Shown here one piece after another: positions 41,051 through 49,347 of a stretch of 64,000 nt of DNA. Below the pieces are notes generated by a model. It was not told where the DNA came from. It made no database searches and saw only the letters and a list, made by a program, of their open reading frames with translations. The DNA is from Spiribacter roseus (lineage in GTDB: Bacteria > Pseudomonadota > Gammaproteobacteria > Nitrococcales > Nitrococcaceae): the NCBI RefSeq assembly GCF_002813635.1, contig NZ_CP016382.1, positions 1,240,001 to 1,304,000 of the forward strand, written 5' to 3'. Numbering within the stretch: the stretch's first letter is position 1; each line of letters begins with the position of its first letter. The position numbers and the translations under genes are program-made.

Positions 41051-41892
41051 GGGCGACCGTTGCGCAGCGCGACGGTGGTGGCCAGATCCACCGACTGGGC
41101 CTGCAGCCGGATGCGGACCGCCACCACCGCTGCACCCGCCAGGTCGGCATTGCCCGACACCCAGCGATCGACAGCGCCATCGCCAACGATGTCGACCCCT
41201 GCGGTGGCGCTCAGCGATTCCACGCCCACCACCAGCTCCTCACGGTGACCGCTGTTTGCCCGTCGGCGGCGGAAAAGGCTGAGGCGGTCACCGCCCACCG
41301 AGGTGTCGATGTAGTACTCGGTCCGCGCCGGCACGAGGATTTCGATGGCCTCGCCCAGCGGGCCATGCCCCCGGGTGGGCCGCTCGTTGATACCCGCCAC
41401 GCCGGGGCCACGGTTCAACACGGACGGGTCGTCGCCGGCATGACGGAACAGCACGCAGTCCGTGCCGCGCCGGTTGACCACCATCACCGGCGCACCCGGT
41501 GCAATGCCATGCCGCCGATCCAGCACAAGGCGGTCGCTGCGCGTGGGCGCGTCGTTCACCCGGGCCTGTGCCTGGTGGCGCATTGACCGAAGGGTCAGCC
41601 CATCGCCGGTGGCGACCACCGGCTCGACCCAGTCATGGCCGGCACTGATCAACGATTGGCGCCTGCTCGGGTGACAGCCCGGATAGCCCGCCTGCCGCAC
41701 CGAGCGCGCCATGAGTGTCAGCGCCAGATGCAACGCATCCAACTGCTCGGCCTCCGTCTGATCGGCCCGTTCAATGGCCCGCGACATCACCAGAACCTCG
41801 CCGGCGGTGAGCACGACCATTGCCCCGAGTGCCGAGGCGATCAGCAGTTCCATCAGGGTGAACCCCCGCTGCCGCGGGGCGAGCCCGATCAT
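41047..41892 (-). CDS. pilW: PilW-family minor pilin-like protein
   Basis: This 281-residue protein has a prepilin leader PRQRG with the cleavage-site Phe and Glu5 (FTLMELLIAS), followed by a hydrophobic helix (ALGAMVVLTAG). The soluble domain has the PilW look: LMARSVRQAGYPGC and regular beta segments. PilW with PilV and PilX primes type IV pilus assembly. The ATG overlaps the pilV stop in ATGA; the longer upstream frame is antisense to pilV. Confidence 0.78.
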   Translation of the reverse strand: MIGLAPRQRGFTLMELLIASALGAMVVLTAGEVLVMSRAIERADQTEAEQLDALHLALTLMARSVRQAGYPGCHPSRRQSLISAGHDWVEPVVATGDGLTLRSMRHQAQARVNDAPTRSDRLVLDRRHGIAPGAPVMVVNRRGTDCVLFRHAGDDPSVLNRGPGVAGINERPTRGHGPLGEAIEILVPARTEYYIDTSVGGDRLSLFRRRRANSGHREELVVGVESLSATAGVDIVGDGAVDRWVSGNADLAGAAVVAVRIRLQAQSVDLATTVALRNGRP

Positions 41893-42281
41893 GGGCGAAA
41901 CACGTAGTTCAGGGACCCAGGATCCGACCGGTCGCTGACACGCCAAGTGATGGTCAATGTGCCCGGAGTGGGCGGGGGACCGGGCCATTGCACGCGGGCC
42001 TCACCCCGGGGCAACTGCTCGGCGACCCGCTCGCGCCAGGCGATGAGGCGGCTGGCCGGCAGCGGCCCCGGACGGTAGGCGCGGGCCTGCTCGGCCAGGT
42101 CCATGGCCAGAAATTGCGCCTGGACATGTTCATGCATCTGGCGCAGGTCAAGGGAGGCTCGCGATTGGCCCATCACCAGGCCCAGCACGCCAATGGCGAG
42201 CAGGCTCGAGGCCGCCAAAACCTCCACCAGCGAGCTGCCGGTCTGACGGTACGGGGGAACGGATCGGGAGAGGGAGCGCAT
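41889..42281 (-). CDS. pilV: PilV-family minor pilin-like protein
   Basis: This 130-residue protein has a basic prepilin leader ending in QTG, then SSLVEVLAASSLLAIGVLGL, the N-terminal pilin helix with Glu5. The order pilV-pilW-pilX on one strand matches type IV pilus minor pilin operons, but fimT/pilU and the large tip adhesin pilY1 are not adjacent, so this is a partial set. Nothing upstream resembles a clear promoter within the 75-base gap after nrdJb. Confidence 0.75.
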   Translation of the reverse strand: MRSLSRSVPPYRQTGSSLVEVLAASSLLAIGVLGLVMGQSRASLDLRQMHEHVQAQFLAMDLAEQARAYRPGPLPASRLIAWRERVAEQLPRGEARVQWPGPPPTPGTLTITWRVSDRSDPGSLNYVFRP

Positions 42282-42356
42282 GGCTCCAGACTAGCAAGCC
42301 GGCGATCAGCCGGGGCCACCGCTCATCGGTCGCCCCGATCCGTCAGGCCATTGCGG

Positions 42357-43076
42357 TCAGCCGCACTTGCTGTCGCCGCAGTTGAGGCAGGTGAGGCATC
42401 CGTCCATGACGACCATCGCCTTGACGTGACACTTGCCACACAGCTCGGCGCCGGCGGGATAACCATCGTCGCGGGCCTCGTCCGCGGGCTCGGCGGTCTC
42501 CGCCTGTTCACCCCGCGCCATGGCCTCGGCCTTTTTCTGCTCGATGTAGCGACGCTGGTGCTCGTCGAGGCCCTCCGACTCGATCATGCCGATGGATCGC
42601 AGATGCTGCTCGAGCACCTCGCCGATCTCGGCAACCAGCGACGGCATGAACCGACCACCCTTCTTGAAATATCCGCCGCGTGGATCAAACACGCTGCGCA
42701 GTTCCTCGACCAGAAAGGTGCAGTCCCCGCCCTTGCGGAACACCGCCGAGATGATGCGGGTCAGGGCCACGATCCACTGGAAGTGGTCCATGTTCTTGGA
42801 ATTGATAAACACCTCGAACGGCCGGCGCAGCTCGTGCTCGGTCCCCTCGTTGAGGATCAGATCGTTCACCGTCACGTACAGCGCATGCTCGGACAGGGGC
42901 GTCTTGATCTTGTAGGTCTGCCCCTCGAGTCGCTCCGGGCGCTGCAGCTCCTCGTGCATGTGTTCGATGGCGGCCGCGGACGGTGCGCCGGCGTCATTGG
43001 CCGCCGCGGCTTCGGCCTCAGCGTCGGCCTGACCGACTTCGTAGTCGACGATCTTGGTATCGATTTTTACTGCCAT
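42357..43076 (-). CDS. nrdJb: Class II ribonucleotide reductase, small split part (NrdJb)
   Basis: This 239-residue protein is the second half of a split B12-dependent ribonucleotide reductase, as in Pseudomonas NrdJa/NrdJb. It has a TSCPD-type domain (about 60-165, with NSKNMDHFQWIVALTR) and ends in a cysteine-rich tail (CGKCHVK and CLTCLNCGDSKCG) that passes reducing equivalents to the active site. It follows nrdJa by 11 bases. Both genes are made from the NrdR-controlled promoter upstream of nrdJa. Confidence 0.88.
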   Translation of the reverse strand: MAVKIDTKIVDYEVGQADAEAEAAAANDAGAPSAAAIEHMHEELQRPERLEGQTYKIKTPLSEHALYVTVNDLILNEGTEHELRRPFEVFINSKNMDHFQWIVALTRIISAVFRKGGDCTFLVEELRSVFDPRGGYFKKGGRFMPSLVAEIGEVLEQHLRSIGMIESEGLDEHQRRYIEQKKAEAMARGEQAETAEPADEARDDGYPAGAELCGKCHVKAMVVMDGCLTCLNCGDSKCG

Positions 43077-43087
43077 GGCGTGTGTCC

Positions 43088-45244
43088 TCAGAATTTCCCG
43101 TAGTACCCTTCCTTGAGGGCGTCATAGAGGTTCGCGGCGGTGTGCACTTCGCCGTCGTACTCGACCTCGTCGCCGCCTCTCACCTCGACGGTGCGACCAT
43201 CCTCGAGCTTGAACCGATAGATCGTGTTCTCCAGATCCGACTCCTTGACCAGCACACCCTGGAACGCCTCAGGGTTGAAGCGGAACGTGGTGCAGCCCTT
43301 GAGGCCGTTTTCGTAGGCGTACTGATAGATGCCCTTGAAGTCCTCGTAGGGATACTCGGTGGGCACGTTGGCGGTCTTCGAGATGCTCGAGTCCACCCAT
43401 TTCTGGGCCGCGGACTGGATGTCGACGTGCTGCTTCGGCGTCACATCGTCAGCGGCGATGAAGTAGTCGGGCAGATTGCGGGTCTCCGCATCCATGCTCG
43501 GCAGCGCGTTTTCGTTGATGAGCGTGCGATACGCAAGCAGCTCAAAACTGAATACGTCCACCTTCTCCTTCGACTTCTTGCCCTCCCGGATCACATTGCG
43601 GAAGTAGTGATGGGCAAAGCTCGGCTCGATGCCGTTGGAGGCATTATTCGCCAGCGACAGGCTGATGGTGCCCGTGGGCGCGATCGAAGTGTGGTGCGTG
43701 AACCGGGCCCCCTTTTCGACCAGTGCGTCGACAAGCTCCGGCGCCTCGCCGGCGACCCGCTGCATGTAGCGGCTGTAGCGCCCCCAGAGCACCCGACCCT
43801 TGATGCTGTCACCCACCTTATAGCCGGCATCACGCAGCTCGGGGCGCCAGGCCATCATGCGCTCGGTCAGCGTGAAATCCTCTTCCATGATCGGCGCCGG
43901 GCCCTTTTCCTCGGCAAGGCGCAGCGCCTCGCGCCATCCCTCCAGGGCCATCTCGCGGGAGACGTCCTCGGTAAAGGCCAGCGACTCCGGCTCGCCATAC
44001 TTCATGCGCAGCATGGTCACCGTGGAGCCCAGCCCCAGAAAGCCCATGCCGTGACGGCGCTTGCGCTCGATCTCTTCGCGCTGCCTGTCCAGCGGCAGGC
44101 CGTTGATCTCCACCACGTTATCAAGCATGCGGGTGAACAGCGCCACCACCCGGCGGTACTCGTCCCAGTCGAAGTGGGCGCGCTCGGTGAAGGGCTCACG
44201 AACGAACTTGGTCAGGTTGACCGAGCCCAGCAGGCAGGCGCCATAGGGCGGCAGGGGCTGCTCACCGCAGGGGTTGGTGGCGCGGATTTCCTCGCAGAAC
44301 CAGTTGTTGTTCATCTCGTTGACGCGATCGATGAGCACGAACCCCGGCTCGGCATAGTCGTAGGTCGAGGTCATGATCATGTCCCAGATCCGCTGCGCCT
44401 TGACCCAGCGATAGATCCGGCAGGCCACCAGCCCGTCCTCGCGGGTCAGATAGCCGCTTTTACGGTTGGGCCACTCGCGCCAGAGGACCTGATCGGGATC
44501 GTTGACATCGACCCCCTCGCTCTCGGCCTCGTCGGGCTTGATCGGGAACGCCAGCGGCCAGTCGCTGCCCTCGCGCACGGCCTGCATGAAGCCGTCGGTG
44601 ATCAGCAGCGAGAGATTGAACTGACGCAGCCGCCCGTCCTCGCGCTTGGCGCGGATGAAGTCCATGACGTCGGGATGGCCGACGTCGAAGGTCGCCATCT
44701 GAGCGCCGCGACGGCCACCGGCGGACGACACCGTAAAGCACATCTTGTCGTAGATATCCATGAACGACAGCGGTCCCGAAGTGTAGGCGCCGGCACCGGA
44801 GACATAGGCGCCCTTGGGGCGCAGCGTCGAGAACTCGTAACCGATGCCGCAACCGGCCTTCAGCGTCAGACCCGCCTCGTGAACCTTGTCGAGGATGTCG
44901 TCCATGGAATCGCCCACGGTGGACGAGACGGTGCAGTTGATCGTCGAGGTGGCGGGCTTGTGGTCCCAGGCACCGGCATTGGACGTAATGCGGCCGGCGG
45001 GGATGGCCCCGTGGCGCAGCGCCCAGAGGAACTGCTCGTACCAGTGCTCACGGTCTTTCTCGGGCTCGACATCGGCGAGCGCCCGGGCGACCCGCTTGTA
45101 GGTATCGTCAACCGTCTTGTCGACGACCACGTCTTCCTTGGACTTGAGCCGGTACTTTTTGTCCCAGATATCCGCCGAGGCGGGTTGAATGGGGATATCC
45201 GTTACGGCCTTGGGGAGCGCACGCAATTTTGTTGCGGTCGTCAT
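43088..45244 (-). CDS. nrdJa: Class II (B12-dependent) ribonucleotide reductase, large split part (NrdJa)
   Basis: This 718-residue protein contains the ten-stranded barrel of ribonucleotide reductase. NRITSNAGAWD-like ITSNAGAWDHK, ATNPCGEQPLPPYGACLLGSVNLT (parts at about 325-347, with the active-site Cys and the conserved NPCGEQ) and APTGTISLSLANNASNGIEP (parts at about 525-545) are class hallmarks. NrdJ uses adenosylcobalamin to start the radical and works with or without oxygen. The ATG follows AAGGAG by seven bases. The 167-base upstream region contains a promoter and two NrdR-box-like sites. Confidence 0.92.
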   Translation of the reverse strand: MTTATKLRALPKAVTDIPIQPASADIWDKKYRLKSKEDVVVDKTVDDTYKRVARALADVEPEKDREHWYEQFLWALRHGAIPAGRITSNAGAWDHKPATSTINCTVSSTVGDSMDDILDKVHEAGLTLKAGCGIGYEFSTLRPKGAYVSGAGAYTSGPLSFMDIYDKMCFTVSSAGGRRGAQMATFDVGHPDVMDFIRAKREDGRLRQFNLSLLITDGFMQAVREGSDWPLAFPIKPDEAESEGVDVNDPDQVLWREWPNRKSGYLTREDGLVACRIYRWVKAQRIWDMIMTSTYDYAEPGFVLIDRVNEMNNNWFCEEIRATNPCGEQPLPPYGACLLGSVNLTKFVREPFTERAHFDWDEYRRVVALFTRMLDNVVEINGLPLDRQREEIERKRRHGMGFLGLGSTVTMLRMKYGEPESLAFTEDVSREMALEGWREALRLAEEKGPAPIMEEDFTLTERMMAWRPELRDAGYKVGDSIKGRVLWGRYSRYMQRVAGEAPELVDALVEKGARFTHHTSIAPTGTISLSLANNASNGIEPSFAHHYFRNVIREGKKSKEKVDVFSFELLAYRTLINENALPSMDAETRNLPDYFIAADDVTPKQHVDIQSAAQKWVDSSISKTANVPTEYPYEDFKGIYQYAYENGLKGCTTFRFNPEAFQGVLVKESDLENTIYRFKLEDGRTVEVRGGDEVEYDGEVHTAANLYDALKEGYYGKF

Positions 45245-45310
45245 GGGAGTCTCCTTGCGCTGTTCGATTCATCTCGGGAACCGCGACAGAGGCGGCTTGC
45301 CGGCGGTTAT

Positions 45311-45326
45311 CCACAACATGTATCGG
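45311..45326. promoter_or_regulatory. NrdR box-like site, downstream copy
   Basis: The 16-base site matches the core CWATATAWG-type pattern (CAACATGTA) of NrdR boxes but departs at its last bases. It starts 31 bases, about three helical turns, from the second site. Confidence 0.55.
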
Positions 45327-45341
45327 GATTCCTCGCGATGC

Positions 45342-45357
45342 CCACTACATGTTGTGT
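45342..45357. promoter_or_regulatory. NrdR box-like site, upstream copy
   Basis: CCACTACATGTTGTGT matches the NrdR consensus acaCwAtATaTwGtgt at nearly all conserved bases. Lying just downstream of the predicted transcription start of nrdJa, it fits repression by NrdR when dATP is plentiful. Confidence 0.65.
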
Positions 45358-45367
45358 AGTTGATGCC

Positions 45368-45395
45368 AGCTTAACCCAACACAGGCACAAGTCAA
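45368..45395 (-). promoter_or_regulatory. Candidate nrdJ promoter
   Basis: On the minus strand, TTGACT (45395-45390) and TAAGCT (45373-45368) are 16 bases apart. The start expected near 45361 lies directly beside the NrdR box-like sites. Confidence 0.5.
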
Positions 45396-45411
45396 CCCGG
45401 GCCGGCGGGCC

Positions 45412-45894
45412 TCAGCACTCGATGTCGTGATCAGTAACGGGGATGAACCGGGCGCCGTCGCACTCCGGCTGCAGGACCAGGATATCGGCCTTCCGGAACA
45501 CCCCCGGTCCAAGTCCCTGACTCTGATGCGCCAGGGCTTCGACGGTTGGCGTTTCCAGGGCCGCTTCGGGCAGATCGAGCAGAAACCCGATGACCCGTTC
45601 GTCATCGAGGGCAAGCGCCCAGTCGGTTTCGTTGTGCGCCCGCAGGAGTTCGCGATCGAGATCTGGATCATCGACGGCCCGGGTGCGGCCCGCCGTGACC
45701 GCCTGCATCAGCCGCTCGGCCAGCGCCGTACTGGCCTCGCCACTGCGATCACCGGGGACCTGCGGCCCCCCGGCATCAACAAACGCCCGGGCAAACGTCA
45801 GCCGATCGCGGCTACCGGCCTGGCGGACCGCCTGGCGACCCGCCGCGATCGCATCGCGGATGCGTGCAACCTGTCGGGCCCGGAATGCCGCCAT
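45412..45894 (-). CDS. Protein of unknown function, 160 residues
   Basis: I do not recognise a family. The 160-residue protein starts with a basic helix (FRARQVARIRDAIAAGR) and continues as mixed helix and acidic stretches, ending with a hydrophobic strand pattern (ADILVLQP). It has no signal peptide or membrane segment. The ATG overlaps the TAA stop of the TerB-family gene by one base (TAATG), so the two are translationally coupled. Confidence 0.62.
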   Translation of the reverse strand: MAAFRARQVARIRDAIAAGRQAVRQAGSRDRLTFARAFVDAGGPQVPGDRSGEASTALAERLMQAVTAGRTRAVDDPDLDRELLRAHNETDWALALDDERVIGFLLDLPEAALETPTVEALAHQSQGLGPGVFRKADILVLQPECDGARFIPVTDHDIEC

Positions 45895-46391
45895 TACTCG
45901 TAGTCGTCGTAGTCGCCGAGGTGACTGGTGGCGGTGTAGTCCCGCTGGACCTTGAGCTTGGCGGCGATGAAGTCGCTGTGCTCGATGTAGAGCAGTTCGG
46001 CGATCTTGCGCACCAGATGCTCTTCGTAGCGGTCCATTTCGGCGTCGGCAAGGCATACGCGCCACAGCAGCTCCACCACCCGGCACTTGCGGGCGTAGTC
46101 AAACTGCTGGTTGATCAGCTGGGTGAACTCAAACTGATCCACCGCCTCGTGGACCTCCTGATCGGCCAGATCGATGACTTCTGAAGTTTCCTCGGGCGTG
46201 AGCTCGAAGACCTCGATGATGCCGTCGTGAATGGCCTGGAATTCGACGCTATGGCGCTGGTTGTCGGCCTGCGCCATTTCGATGAGGAGTGCCGCCGTGG
46301 CGAGCTGCAGCCGATGCGGCTCCGGGTCGTCGGCGGTCGCTGCGCCCGGGTTGATCCGCGTTTCGTAGAACTGCTTGATGGCTTCAATCAT
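45894..46391 (-). CDS. TerB-family tellurite-resistance-like protein
   Basis: This 165-residue acidic helical protein matches the TerB/DjlA N-terminal fold: LATAALLIEMAQADN and VVELLWRVCLADAEMDRYEEHLVRKIAELLYI (parts at about 100-130) carry the paired Asp/Glu metal-binding helices typical of TerB. TerB proteins are soluble or membrane-associated stress proteins of unknown mechanism. The ATG at 46391 follows AGGTCC; a longer frame lacks support. Its end is coupled to the unknown 160-residue gene. Confidence 0.78.
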   Translation of the reverse strand: MIEAIKQFYETRINPGAATADDPEPHRLQLATAALLIEMAQADNQRHSVEFQAIHDGIIEVFELTPEETSEVIDLADQEVHEAVDQFEFTQLINQQFDYARKCRVVELLWRVCLADAEMDRYEEHLVRKIAELLYIEHSDFIAAKLKVQRDYTATSHLGDYDDYE

Positions 46392-46431
46392 CTCGAGGAC
46401 CTGGTTGCGTTCATCCGGAACGTCCCTCTTA

Positions 46432-47874
46432 TCAGGGCTCGTCGGCCATGTCGACCACGGCGACCGACGCGGCGCGGCTGACAATCAGCTGCTGGCCCGC
46501 TTGGATCCGGTCGGGATGATCGAGTTCATTCAGACGCATCAGCTGATCGGTGCCAACATCGTGACGCACCGCGATGGCACCGAGGGTGTCCCCCGGCCGG
46601 ACTTCATACTGCCGGCGGCCCACGCTGCGAGGGTCGGACCCGGCGAGGGGCAGATCCAGGCGCTGGCCGGCCCGCAGCCGGCGTGGATCGGCGAGGCCAT
46701 TGGCAGCCATCAGCGTCGGGACATCGACGTCATATCGCATGGCAATGCCGGACAGGGTCTGCCCGGCCTGCACACGATGCACCTGACTGGGGCGCTGATC
46801 CTGATACAGTCGATCCCCGGGCAGTCGCGCCACGGCAGCTGACCAGTCGCCCTGATCCGCCCGCGGCAGGACCAGACCGTAGCCGCGTGGGATGAACTTG
46901 CGGCCGTCCCAGACCGACGGACCGAGGGCGGGGTTGAGGCGCTGCAGCGTGCCCCGGTCGATGGCCAGCTCCGTCAGCAGGGTATCGACCGGTGTGTAGT
47001 GCGGCAGCTCGACGCGCATGACCGGGGCTGGTGCCTCGCGCTCCAGATCAGGAAAGTACCTGCGGGCATCCCGGTCCACCCGGGCAGCGGCGATCAGGGC
47101 CGGATAGAAATTCTTCGATGAAAACCCGAAACGCGCCCCCTCGTAGTGCTCGCGGATCTCCATGTAGTGCGTCGAGCCGACAGCGCGGACCGCACGACGC
47201 ATGCCATTAAGGCCGTGGTTGTAGGCGGTGATGGCCAGTGGCCAGTGGCCGATCTCGGCGTAATTGTGGGCCAGGAGCGCGGCCGCCGCAGTGGTGCTCC
47301 GCCACGGGTCAAGCCGCTCGTCGATCAACGGATCGATACGCAGGAACCGGCGCCCGGTGCCGGCCGTGAACTGCCACAGGCCAGCGGCACCGGCGTGCGA
47401 ACGGGCCCGGGGATTGAACGACGACTCGACGTGGGGGAGTGCCGCCAGTGCCGCGGGCACACCGCGTTCAGCCAGTGCGGTGCGAATATGCGACCGCCAG
47501 CGCCCGGAGCGCACCAGCCCCTCGCGGAAACGCTCGCGCAGCCCGCCCTGAAAACGCAGCCGTTCGGCCAGCGCCGGCGAACCTGCGGCGTTCAATGCCT
47601 TGCGATGCCGCGCCAACGCCGCCTCAATCGCGTCGCGGCGGGCCTGCCATTGGGGCGGTCGCGGCACATCGATACGGGCGATGATCCGCATCTGCCCGTC
47701 GGTGTCGTGGATCACGCCCTCACCCACCCCTACGTCGGTGTAGATGCGCTCCCAGAAGGCAATGGCCGGCTCCAGCGCCGCCGGTACGGGCAGGCTGGCC
47801 GGGGGTGCAGCGGCCGCCGGGCCCGCAGCCGCCAGCAGCAGGCCGGTTTGCAGGATACGTCGAAGGGTTAACAT
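46432..47874 (-). CDS. MltD-like LysM lytic transglycosylase, second copy
   Basis: This 480-residue protein has a cleavable signal peptide (no lipobox), an SLT/MltD-like domain (about 120-240, with catalytic Glu in PHVESSFNPRARSHAGAAG), a central linker and two C-terminal LysM repeats (about 363-410 and 424-470). Lytic transglycosylases cut glycan strands of peptidoglycan to make room for growth. The window holds a second MltD-like lipoprotein at 58367 with three LysM repeats, so this one may be a periplasmic counterpart. It is divergent from cardiolipin synthase, 63 bases away. Confidence 0.85.
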   Translation of the reverse strand: MLTLRRILQTGLLLAAAGPAAAAPPASLPVPAALEPAIAFWERIYTDVGVGEGVIHDTDGQMRIIARIDVPRPPQWQARRDAIEAALARHRKALNAAGSPALAERLRFQGGLRERFREGLVRSGRWRSHIRTALAERGVPAALAALPHVESSFNPRARSHAGAAGLWQFTAGTGRRFLRIDPLIDERLDPWRSTTAAAALLAHNYAEIGHWPLAITAYNHGLNGMRRAVRAVGSTHYMEIREHYEGARFGFSSKNFYPALIAAARVDRDARRYFPDLEREAPAPVMRVELPHYTPVDTLLTELAIDRGTLQRLNPALGPSVWDGRKFIPRGYGLVLPRADQGDWSAAVARLPGDRLYQDQRPSQVHRVQAGQTLSGIAMRYDVDVPTLMAANGLADPRRLRAGQRLDLPLAGSDPRSVGRRQYEVRPGDTLGAIAVRHDVGTDQLMRLNELDHPDRIQAGQQLIVSRAASVAVVDMADEP

Positions 47875-47937
47875 GACACCCTCACTGTGGGGATGGACAC
47901 CTCATTAGGATAGTAGTCTTGGAGAGGGGCGCAGACA

Positions 47938-49347
47938 ATGCAGCCGGTACAATGGATTCTCGTGGTGGCTGTCGCCCTCGTCTCGACCGCCAGCGCCGTC
48001 CACGCGCTGCTGTTCAAGCGCGAGCCGGCGGCGGCGTTCGGCTGGATCGCCTTCTGCCTGCTGTTTCCGGTGGTCGGCCCGATCTTCTACTACCTGCTGG
48101 GGATCAACCGCATCCGCATGCGCGCCCGACGCCTGCGCGGCGAGCAGCTGGCCGGGCTCGACGTGGCGAACGCCAGCGTGCCCGAATCCATCCCCACCGC
48201 CTTTCGCACGCAGGCCCAGATATCGCGGGCGGTGACCGGGCTGCCCATGACCCACGACAACCGCATCGAGAGTCTGGTTGGCGGCGAGGCGGCCTACCCC
48301 GCGATGCTCGAAGCCATCGAGCAGGCCACCGACCGGGTCTATCTGTCCACCTATATCTTCGAGAGCAATCAGACCGGCCAGCGATTCGCCGATGCGCTGG
48401 CCGCCGCCACGGCGCGTGGCGTTGACGTGCGGGTGCTGCTGGACGGCGCCGGCGAATTCTACAACCGGCCGGCGATCCGCCATCGCCTGCGCCGTGACGG
48501 CGTGCGCGTCGAGCGCTTCCTGCCCCCGCGGCTGATCCCCCCGAGCCCGGTCATCAACCTGCGCAACCACCGCAAGCTGCTCATCACCGACGGCGGGACG
48601 GTGTTCGTCGGTGGCATGAATATCGGCGATCGCCATCTCATCGAGCGGCCGGATCACCGCGAGGGCATCCGCGATATCCACTTCCGCGTCAACGGACCGG
48701 TCACCCGGCAGCTCGAGGATGTCTTCCTCGACGACTGGGAGTTCATTACCGGTGAGCGCCCTGATCCGCCATCATCAAGCGCGCCGACGGCCGGTGGCGC
48801 CGCCCTCGGTCGTACCCTGGTCGACGGCCCCAACGAGGACCTGCATCGGCTGACCATGGTGCTGGTGGGGGCGGTGGCAGCCGCGCGCGAGCACATCGCC
48901 ATCATGACGCCCTACTTCCTTCCACCCCGGGAGCTGGTCGCGGCGCTGCAGGCGGCCGCTGTGCGCGGCACCCGCGTCGACATCATCCTGCCCGGCCACA
49001 ACAATCTGCCATTCATGCACTGGGCGAGCCGCAACATGCTCTGGGAGCTGGTCAAATGGAACGTCGGCGTCTACTACCAGCCCGGCCCATTCGATCACAC
49101 CAAGCTGATCGTGGTGGACCGGCATTACACTCAGGTCGGATCCGCCAACCTCGATGCCCGCAGCCTGCGGCTTAATTTCGAGATCATGCTCGAGGTCTAT
49201 GACACGGACTTCGGCGGGCGCATGGCCCGCCATATCGAGGCGGCGCGGCGCGAGGCACACCGCGTGACACTCAGCGAACTCGACGAGCGACCGATGCTGC
49301 CGCGCATCCGCGACGCCATTGCGTGGCTGTTTACGCCGTACCTGTGA
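47938..49347 (+). CDS. cls: Cardiolipin synthase
   Basis: This 469-residue membrane enzyme joins two phosphatidylglycerols. Two N-terminal membrane helices are followed by a pair of phospholipase-D HKD motifs: His211-Lys213-Asp218 in NHRKLLITDGG and His387-Lys389-Asp394 in HTKLIVVD, each followed by a Gly-Gly or Gly-Ser stretch and Asn (GGMNIGDRH and GSANLDARS). It starts at an ATG behind GGAGAGG. Cardiolipin production supports osmotic stress tolerance. Its 3' end overlaps the convergent DUF3429 fusion gene by 17 bases. Confidence 0.92.
   Translation: MQPVQWILVVAVALVSTASAVHALLFKREPAAAFGWIAFCLLFPVVGPIFYYLLGINRIRMRARRLRGEQLAGLDVANASVPESIPTAFRTQAQISRAVTGLPMTHDNRIESLVGGEAAYPAMLEAIEQATDRVYLSTYIFESNQTGQRFADALAAATARGVDVRVLLDGAGEFYNRPAIRHRLRRDGVRVERFLPPRLIPPSPVINLRNHRKLLITDGGTVFVGGMNIGDRHLIERPDHREGIRDIHFRVNGPVTRQLEDVFLDDWEFITGERPDPPSSSAPTAGGAALGRTLVDGPNEDLHRLTMVLVGAVAAAREHIAIMTPYFLPPRELVAALQAAAVRGTRVDIILPGHNNLPFMHWASRNMLWELVKWNVGVYYQPGPFDHTKLIVVDRHYTQVGSANLDARSLRLNFEIMLEVYDTDFGGRMARHIEAARREAHRVTLSELDERPMLPRIRDAIAWLFTPYL

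Noticed and set aside
42282-42356. Terminator after nrdJb
   Set aside because: A weak CCGGC/GCCGG repeat is present but without a following T-run.
42983-45430. Long plus-strand open frame of over 800 codons opposite nrdJa
   Set aside because: It is a mirror of the nrdJa codon pattern in high-GC DNA; nrdJa is a clear ribonucleotide reductase, and the antisense product has no family features.
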